DNA of 50,218 nt from JBKHYJ01 sp046565505. Its GTDB lineage: Bacteria; Acidobacteriota; Blastocatellia; UBA7656. The notes under the pieces are model-generated. The model had not been told where the DNA came from. It did no database searches and saw nothing but the letters and a program-made list of their open reading frames with translations. Location: contig JBKHYJ010000011.1 of the NCBI GenBank assembly GCA_046565505.1, forward strand, positions 1 to 50,218, written 5' to 3'. Numbering within the stretch: the first letter of the stretch is position 1; each line of letters opens with the position of its first letter. A program made the translations under genes and the position numbers. Shown here piece by piece: positions 44,968 to 50,218 of the stretch.

Positions 44968-44989
44968 ATCACGAAACTTTTATCACGAA
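44968..44989. repeat. Direct repeat ATCACGAA x2 upstream of the tricorn gene
   Basis: Two identical 8-bp copies (44968-44975 and 44982-44989) start 14 bp apart, 35-56 bp upstream of the tricorn start. They could be a regulator site; the number of copies is too small to be sure. Confidence 0.3.
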
Positions 44990-45203
44990 GCATGACGCGA
45001 GTCAAAGTCTTCTCCGCCGCCCCTCCCATTTGAGGCGCAGGTCGAGTTGCGGCCCATTAATGCCGGCCCGCGCTAGCCGCGACGGGGAAGCGCTTATTCG
45101 ATTAAACACATGGTATTGTCTGAGAGCCGGCCGCCTGTCCCACCATCTTCGATTCCCGCCGCGCGCCGCGCTCCTGGCATGAAACATTCAGCGGCCCGGT
45201 CCC

Positions 45204-46451
45204 TCAGAATGGCTTGTAGACAGTGCCGCCTTTCATCACGAAGCGCACCCGCCTGGTCGCCGATATATCTCGCGTCGGGTCGCCTTCGACTGCTATCACG
45301 TCCGCGAGAAGGCCGGCCTTTACTCGCCCTAGCTGGTCTTCAAGATGAAGGACTCTCGCGTCAACCGAGGTCGCCGCGCGCAACGCGGCCGCCGCAGGCA
45401 TGCCATACTGCACGAGTAGCTCAAGCTCACGCGCGTTGTCGCCGTGAGCGAACACCCCCACGTCGCTCCCGCTCGCTATCGTCACCCCCGCGTCGAGGGC
45501 CGCTTTGAAAGAGGCGCGCTTGTGCTCAGAGTTTGCGCCCGCGACCGAAAGCGTAGGGCAGAGCGCCACGCCGTGTTCTTTCATCAACCCGAACACCTCG
45601 GCCGTCCCCCCATCGCCATGCTCTATCGTCTCCACGCCCGCGAGCACCGCGCGGCGCATGCCCTCCGCAGTAGTCGCATGCGCCGCTACGGCGCGACCGC
45701 TGCTGCGCGCCGTCTCCACTATCAGCCTCAGCTCATCCTGCGAGAAGGTCGGCGCGGCCGTGTTGTTCGCCCCCCACCTGTAATCTGCATAGACTTTGAT
45801 CCAATCCGCCCCCTTCCCGATCTGGTCGCGCACGACACGTATGAGGCCATCCGTGCCATCGGCTTCTTCCGCGCCCTGCGGCACCCGCCACTCGGAGGCG
45901 AACCCTTTGGGGCCATAGCTGCCGGTCGCGACTATCGCGCGAGTCGTCACGATCATGCGCGGGCCCGGTATGATGCCCTGTTCCACGGCTTGCTTTAACC
46001 CCACGTCGGCGTACCCCGCCCCTTCCGTCCCCAGGTCTCGAACGGTGGTGAATCCCGCCATCAGAGTGTTGCGCAGGTGGTTGGTCGCGCGCGCCACGCG
46101 GAGCGCCAGCGGCTCGCGGGCGACCTGATCGTTCCAGGAGGTTTCGCTGTAAGGATGCAGGAGCACGTGTGAATGGGCGTCGATGAGGCCCGGCATAAGA
46201 GTGACGCCCGGCATCTCGATGACTCTTGCGTCTGCGGGGGCTTTTACTTCGCTCGCGGGACCGACGTATTCTATGCGGTCCCCGCGGACGACGACCGCCC
46301 AGCCGGCGTGTAACTCGGCTGAATCGCCATCAAAAATCTTCGCGGGCCTGAGCAAGTAAGCGGTCGCCTTCTGCGGCGGGGGCTGCGTTTGGGCCGGAAG
46401 ATTCAAAGAGAAAAAGCATAAGAGAATTAGAAGCAGCGAGCACTTTTTCAT
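45204..46451 (-). CDS. Exported metal-dependent amidohydrolase (imidazolonepropionase/prolidase-like)
   Basis: I take the ATG at 46451 (AGAGGTG just upstream) rather than the GTG six bases earlier; this gives 415 residues. A signal peptide (KKCSLLLILLCFFSLNLPAQ) is followed by the amidohydrolase TIM barrel. Motifs are GLIDAHSHV (metal His-x-His, about residue 94), a Lys in WIKVYADY (likely carbamylated or ligand-bridging), His in AAHATT and ETIEHG, and Asp in IASGSDVG (about 330). Relatives cleave cyclic amides or Xaa-Pro and similar dipeptides. The gene starts 11 bp after the BNR protein stop, so the two are translated from one transcript. It fits with the downstream secreted peptidases in peptide breakdown. 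Confidence 0.9.
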   Translation of the reverse strand: MKKCSLLLILLCFFSLNLPAQTQPPPQKATAYLLRPAKIFDGDSAELHAGWAVVVRGDRIEYVGPASEVKAPADARVIEMPGVTLMPGLIDAHSHVLLHPYSETSWNDQVAREPLALRVARATNHLRNTLMAGFTTVRDLGTEGAGYADVGLKQAVEQGIIPGPRMIVTTRAIVATGSYGPKGFASEWRVPQGAEEADGTDGLIRVVRDQIGKGADWIKVYADYRWGANNTAAPTFSQDELRLIVETARSSGRAVAAHATTAEGMRRAVLAGVETIEHGDGGTAEVFGLMKEHGVALCPTLSVAGANSEHKRASFKAALDAGVTIASGSDVGVFAHGDNARELELLVQYGMPAAAALRAATSVDARVLHLEDQLGRVKAGLLADVIAVEGDPTRDISATRRVRFVMKGGTVYKPF

Positions 46452-46462
46452 GATCACCTCTG

Positions 46463-49162
46463 TTATTTTTGTGTGCGCGGGTCCATCATCACCCTTAGCG
46501 GCTGCGTATAGCTCTTTTTATCAACCGTGAGCTTCACCGTATAGTTCCCGGGGATCACAAGGTCCGCGCCGCGCGTGTCGGAATCGGCACCGCCAGCGCG
46601 GCGCGGACCGCGATCCGCCGGCGGCGTCGGCCGGAGGTCCCACACCCAGCGGTGCATACCCGCAGTTGTCGGCAAGGTCCTCGTCGGGCGAACCCATAGC
46701 GCGGGTATGTTGAGCTTATCCGGGTCTATGGCGGCCGGCTTGTCTTCGCTAGAGTAGCGGCGTATGGATACGCCGGCGGGGTCAAGTATCTCCAGCGTGA
46801 CGGGCCCCTGCGAGACAGACCTCAAGTAGTAATCTATGATCGCCCCGAACGGGGGATTCTCCGCGAGCGGCTCGTCGCGCGGCTGCGGCGTGCCGTTTTC
46901 GCTGCCCTGCGGCATGTTGTACGCGTCCGCGGGGCGGAACAGGTACGCGCCGGATTTCGCCACGTCCGCATCGACTTGGCGTAGCGGCGTGATGTCATCA
47001 AGCACCCAGAACCCGCGGCCGTGCGTCGCGACGATCAGGTCGTCTTGACGAACGACGAGGTCGCGCATAGACACGGGCGGCATGTTGAGCTGCAAAGATT
47101 GCCAGTGGCCGCCGCCGTCGAACGACACAAAAACGCCGAGCTCTGTCCCCCCGAAAAGCAGCCCGCGCCGCTCAGTGTCTTCTTTCACCGTCTGCATATA
47201 AACGCCCGCGGGTAGCCCCGTCGTGATTTTCTGCCAGGTCTTGCCGCCATCTCTCGTGCGGTAGACGTAAGGCTCGTAGTCTTCCAGGCGATGGCGATCA
47301 ACCGCCGCGTAAGCTTCGTTCACGTCGAAGTGAGACGCTTCCATCATGACGACCTTGCTCCAAGGCGTGAGCCCGGGCGGCGTGACGTTCTGCCACGTCT
47401 TCCCGTCGTCGTTCGTAACGTGGATGTACCCGTCATCCGTCCCGACCCACACGGTAGAAGCGCGCAGCGGCGACGGCGCAATGGTGTAGATCACGCCGCG
47501 GCGCTTGTCGGCGGGCGCGTCGGCGGCCGTGGCCTCATCTAGATTCGGCGGCGTGCCGGGGTCTTCGCGCGTGAGGTCGGGGCTGATCTGGGACCAGCTC
47601 TCGCCGCCGTTCGTCGTTTTGAACAGGAATTGATTACTGAAGTAAAGCGCGTGCGGGTCGGCCTTCGAGAAGACGAGCGGGACCGTCCATGTGTGCCGCG
47701 CGGGGACAGTCATGCCGCGCTCGGGCGACACGTTCTTAATCTCACCCGTGATCACGTCGCAGCGCGTGACCCTGCCGCCGAATAAGATCTCCGGGTGAAG
47801 CGGGTCGGGCGCAGTGTAGTCTGACTCGCCGCCCGCGCAGACAGGCGTCCAATCATGCATAGAGATTTCGGCGTGATTGCTGCGAGCAGGCACGCCCACC
47901 GCGCCGCTGTCTTGTTGTGAGCCCGTCACCCAGTACGGGAAGCGGTTGTCTGCGGCGACATGGTAGAGCTGAGCAGTCGCCTGGTTATACCAGGAGCTCC
48001 ATGTTGCGGCCCCGTCAACCGTCACGATTGCCCCCTGGTCGCTCGCGAGAATCATCCGGCGCGGGTCGTCCGCGTAGATCCAGAGCTGGTGATAGTCGTC
48101 GCCGCCGGGAGCGCCTTTGATCGCGGTCCAAGTCTTGCCGGCGTCCGTAGAGCGGTACAGCGACGTGTTTGAGACGTAGACGGTGTCTGGATTCTTAGGG
48201 TCGACGACGACCTTGCAGAAATACCACCCGCGCCCCCAAAGGCGGTTATCGCCCGACACAAGCTTCCAGGTCGCCCCCGCGTCTTCTGACGTGTAGAGGC
48301 CGCCTGCCTTCGCATCGACGATGGCGTAAACGCGATTGCGATTCGTCGGCGCGATGGCGATTCCTATGCGGCCGAGCCCTTCGGCCGGGACGCCATTCGT
48401 GAGAGGCTGCCACGAGTCCCCGCCATCCGTGGACTTGAAAATGCCTCCGCCCGGCCCATACGACGGAGGGTAGATGCTCCAGGGTGGGCGACGCGTATTC
48501 CACAGCGTAGCGTATACGGTCCTGTAATCTTGAGGGTCGATCGCCAGGTCAATCGCGCCGACGTTGTCGTTCTTGAATAAAACCTTCTGCCACGTTGCGC
48601 CCCCATCCTGAGAGCGGAAGACGCCGCGATCAGGGTTGGGGCCATAGGCATGCCCGAGGGCCGCTACGAATACCACGTTCGGATTCTTCGGATCGACGAG
48701 CACGCGGCCGATCTGCCGTGTCCCGGCGAGCCCGATGTGGGCCCAGGTCGCGCCCGCGTCCGTAGATTTGTACATCCCATTGCCATAGGAGATTTGCGAA
48801 CGCATGTCGGCCTCGCCGGTGCCGACGTAGACGATGTCTGGATTAGACGGGGCGACAGTGACGGCGCCTATGGAGGCGATGGGCTGTGAGTCAAATATCG
48901 GCCTCCAGGTACGGCCGGAATTGGTAGACTTCCACACGCCGCCCCCGACCGAGCCGAAATAGAAGGTGTCGGGTTGGCCGGGCGCGCCGGTCACGCCGTT
49001 GACTCGGCCCCCGCGGAACGGGCCGATCATTCGCCAGCGGAGGCTGGAGTAGGTGCTGGGGTCAACCTGCTGCGCGCCGGCCGGCGGCCCCAAAAGAGTT
49101 ATGGCCGCCGCCACACACGCGACCCCCAACAGCCGAACAGCGATTTGCCGTACATTACACAT
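46463..49162 (-). CDS. Exported BNR/VPS10-like beta-propeller protein
   Basis: The chosen ATG at 49162 gives 899 residues and puts a signal peptide (VRQIAVRLLGVACVAAAITLL, cleaved near AGAQQ) at the N-terminus; a TTG 36 bases upstream is less likely. The mature protein is a set of sialidase/BNR-type repeats, each with a variant of STDAGKTW or SQDGGATW (at least seven seen), as in sortilin-like and WD40/YVTN/BNR proteins common in acidobacteria. The last 150 residues form a separate C-terminal region ending in a short beta-sandwich-like segment (GNYTVKLTVDKKSYTQPL). The catalytic activity, if any, is unknown; propellers of this type bind glycans or proteins, or hydrolyse glycans. Confidence 0.88.
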   Translation of the reverse strand: MCNVRQIAVRLLGVACVAAAITLLGPPAGAQQVDPSTYSSLRWRMIGPFRGGRVNGVTGAPGQPDTFYFGSVGGGVWKSTNSGRTWRPIFDSQPIASIGAVTVAPSNPDIVYVGTGEADMRSQISYGNGMYKSTDAGATWAHIGLAGTRQIGRVLVDPKNPNVVFVAALGHAYGPNPDRGVFRSQDGGATWQKVLFKNDNVGAIDLAIDPQDYRTVYATLWNTRRPPWSIYPPSYGPGGGIFKSTDGGDSWQPLTNGVPAEGLGRIGIAIAPTNRNRVYAIVDAKAGGLYTSEDAGATWKLVSGDNRLWGRGWYFCKVVVDPKNPDTVYVSNTSLYRSTDAGKTWTAIKGAPGGDDYHQLWIYADDPRRMILASDQGAIVTVDGAATWSSWYNQATAQLYHVAADNRFPYWVTGSQQDSGAVGVPARSNHAEISMHDWTPVCAGGESDYTAPDPLHPEILFGGRVTRCDVITGEIKNVSPERGMTVPARHTWTVPLVFSKADPHALYFSNQFLFKTTNGGESWSQISPDLTREDPGTPPNLDEATAADAPADKRRGVIYTIAPSPLRASTVWVGTDDGYIHVTNDDGKTWQNVTPPGLTPWSKVVMMEASHFDVNEAYAAVDRHRLEDYEPYVYRTRDGGKTWQKITTGLPAGVYMQTVKEDTERRGLLFGGTELGVFVSFDGGGHWQSLQLNMPPVSMRDLVVRQDDLIVATHGRGFWVLDDITPLRQVDADVAKSGAYLFRPADAYNMPQGSENGTPQPRDEPLAENPPFGAIIDYYLRSVSQGPVTLEILDPAGVSIRRYSSEDKPAAIDPDKLNIPALWVRPTRTLPTTAGMHRWVWDLRPTPPADRGPRRAGGADSDTRGADLVIPGNYTVKLTVDKKSYTQPLRVMMDPRTQK

Positions 49163-49237
49163 AAAGAGATTCTCCCGGCTCAACGAAGGATACAACAAAC
49201 CATGCCGCCATCCGAATAGGGAAGCCTTGGCTAATCA

Positions 49238-49267
49238 TTTATAATCCAGCTTTAACCCTTAAGACAA
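49238..49267 (-). promoter_or_regulatory. Promoter of the BNR protein / amidohydrolase operon
   Basis: On the minus strand TTGTCT, an 18-base spacer and TATAAA (5/6) lie about 75-105 bp upstream of the ATG at 49162. Distance and match are both good. Confidence 0.5.
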
Positions 49268-49677
49268 TTGTTAGCCGATTGAAATACGTCGATTGGGCGG
49301 CAGGACAATGATACTTCATCTAGGGTCTATGGCCGCGACCTCTAGCTCGGCCCTGGGCGGCGGCCGAAGATGAGCTGTAATCACGGCTTCGGCGGGGCGT
49401 CAAAGCTCAACCCCGTGCGGGTGCTATTTTAGCGACGAAGAAAACTCAACAGCCTCGTGGCCCGACAGGATTTGGTGTCAGCAAGATTACGAATGGCGTC
49501 GGGTTCCCATCCTTAATTGCTCTTTCACCGCGATGGCGCAACAACCCTTGCGTGCAAAAAGCGTTTCATCGGCGGCCAGGGAAAGAAGAATAATAATCTT
49601 TTTCTGCGCGCAGGGCCTCAGGAATTAATAATCCTGTGATGCGGGCTATTTAGTCGGTAACTCTACTTACGACTTCC

Positions 49678-49706
49678 TTGACTTATCGTAATTGTTCCCT
49701 CATAAT
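49678..49706 (+). promoter_or_regulatory. Candidate sigma70-type promoter upstream of the aminotransferase
   Basis: TTGACT, a 17-base spacer and CATAAT match the consensus at 5/6 in both hexamers. It would transcribe rightward through the small frame at 49831 into the aminotransferase gene. Confidence 0.5.
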
Positions 49707-49830
49707 GTTGCGGTCCAAGGGTTTCTTTAGGTGCTAAAATAAGTTAATTAGCAACCTCACGACATAATTGTTCAGGGTCATTCCGACTGTGGCCTTTTCG
49801 TAGTAACCATCTCAGGAGCCGCCTCGGGTT

Positions 49831-50019
49831 ATGTTTTTCAACCAGCGCAGAGCTTTCGTCCTGCCTCTCACATCAGCCGTTTGTTTTGTACTAATACTGT
49901 TCATCAAAATACCGATCCCAGGGTCGCCACTAGATTATGTGACAGGTTTGACACCTGATCGTGACAGTGATTCAAAAGTGTTCAGGTCACACACCAGAAC
50001 CCCTATTGCGGAGGCATAA
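49831..50019 (+). CDS. Doubtful small protein with one hydrophobic segment
   Basis: A 62-codon frame starts with ATG at 49831, with AGGAG 12 bases upstream (longer than usual). Residues 9-27 (FVLPLTSAVCFVLILFIKI) are hydrophobic, like a signal anchor, and the rest is polar. It ends 3 bases before the aminotransferase ATG, which would fit an operon, but it also overlaps a repeat cluster that looks regulatory. I recognise no family. It may be a small membrane peptide, a leader peptide or nothing. Confidence 0.3.
   Translation: MFFNQRRAFVLPLTSAVCFVLILFIKIPIPGSPLDYVTGLTPDRDSDSKVFRSHTRTPIAEA
49939..49967. promoter_or_regulatory. Repeat cluster upstream of the aminotransferase
   Basis: GTGACAG occurs twice, 22 bp apart (49939-49945 and 49961-49967), enclosing a CAGGT-N5-ACCTG palindrome (49943-49957) with a perfect TTGACA inside it (49948-49953). 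The -10 at the right distance is poor, as at activator-dependent promoters. It lies 56-84 bp before the start codon. Confidence 0.35.
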
Positions 50020-50022
50020 CTA

Positions 50023-50218
50023 ATGCTGGATGAATCAGGCTTTCAAGAGATGGAATCGAACGTGAGGTATTACTCCAGGGAGTACCCGGCCATCTTCAGC
50101 CGGGGCGAGCGGTCGCTGCTGTTCGACACCGAGGGCGGGCGCTACATAGACTTCTTCTGCGGGGCGGGCGTGCTCAACTACGGCCACAACCACCCCTCCC
50201 TCAAGCGCGCGCTGATAG
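50023..50218 (+). CDS. Diaminobutyrate aminotransferase-like protein, N-terminal fragment, runs off right edge
   Basis: The first 65 codons read ESNVRYYSREYPAIFSRG, then LLFDTEGGRYIDFFCGAGVLNYGHNHP, which is the start of class III PLP aminotransferases of the EctB/Dat type (diaminobutyrate-2-oxoglutarate transaminase). Such enzymes make 2,4-diaminobutyrate from aspartate semialdehyde for ectoine, siderophores or lipopeptides. GGAGG lies 8 bases before the ATG at 50023. The PLP lysine and most of the protein are outside the window. It may supply Dab to the NRPS locus or start an unrelated ectoine-type operon; the window cannot decide. Confidence 0.82.
   Translation, partial: MLDESGFQEMESNVRYYSREYPAIFSRGERSLLFDTEGGRYIDFFCGAGVLNYGHNHPSLKRALI

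Larger units (their letters stand above)
49163..50022. other. 860-bp AT-richer intergenic region before the aminotransferase
   Basis: It separates the leftward exported-protein genes from the rightward aminotransferase. It holds the promoters described separately (49238-49267 minus, 49678-49706 plus), a TCGGCC/GGCCGA inverted repeat at 49347-49367, a doubtful 62-codon frame (49831-50019) and a repeat cluster at 49939-49967. Nothing else was recognised. Confidence 0.55.

Noticed and set aside
49163..49198. TTG start 12 codons upstream for the BNR protein
   Set aside because: The ATG at 49162 places the signal peptide at the N-terminus and has a ribosome binding site.
1..50218. tRNA, rRNA, CRISPR arrays, insertion sequences
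   Set aside because: No cloverleaf-like sequence, regular spacer-repeat pattern, transposase-like protein or terminal inverted repeats were seen.

Overview
The window looks like a piece of an Acidobacteriota chromosome (inference). The markers are an orphan ADOP/MacB-type permease with no ATPase beside it, and a run of secreted peptidase-type proteins (S9 peptidase, tricorn protease, amidohydrolase, BNR/VPS10-like propeller) of the kind common in soil acidobacteria. I saw no tRNA, rRNA, CRISPR array, transposase or phage gene.

Left part (1-7 kb): the N-terminal 84 codons of a leftward NRPS run off the left edge, followed by a 965-bp non-coding stretch, the leftward ADOP permease, and a divergent rightward LanB-like protein (class I lanthipeptide dehydratase family, without a visible elimination domain).

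Core (7.4-39 kb): a lipopeptide-type NRPS locus in two opposing blocks. The rightward block holds NRPS C-C-A(Ser)-T, an AurF-type diiron oxygenase, a stand-alone carrier protein, NRPS C-A(Glu-like)-T, a PLP decarboxylase, an M20-fold protein with replaced catalytic residues, and NRPS C-A(Glu-like)-T-C. The leftward block, read from 38.9 kb down, holds a 2851-residue FAAL-T-C-A(Gly)-T-C-A(Thr)-T synthetase. A four-gene operon follows: radical SAM/SPASM protein, ATP-grasp ligase, DUF3326 protein and ureohydrolase. Adenylation specificities come from ten-residue codes read by eye against GrsA. A plausible reading is a fatty-acyl-Gly-Thr chain passed to Ser and two Glu-like modules, with tailoring on carrier-bound and free intermediates. 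Order between proteins is inferred. No thioesterase, reductase or epimerase domain lies in the window, so release is by the terminal C domain or by genes outside it.

Right part (39.4-49.2 kb): four leftward genes for exported proteins that probably do not belong to the cluster. After an 860-bp AT-richer gap, the start of an EctB/Dat-like diaminobutyrate aminotransferase runs off the right edge and could supply a diamino acid.

The most unusual points are the radical SAM/ATP-grasp/DUF3326/ureohydrolase operon attached to an NRPS, the LanB-like (possibly aminoacyl-tRNA-using) protein beside it, the tandem C domains before a Ser module, the M20 protein lacking its general base and a metal ligand, and a terminal C domain next to an amine-producing decarboxylase.
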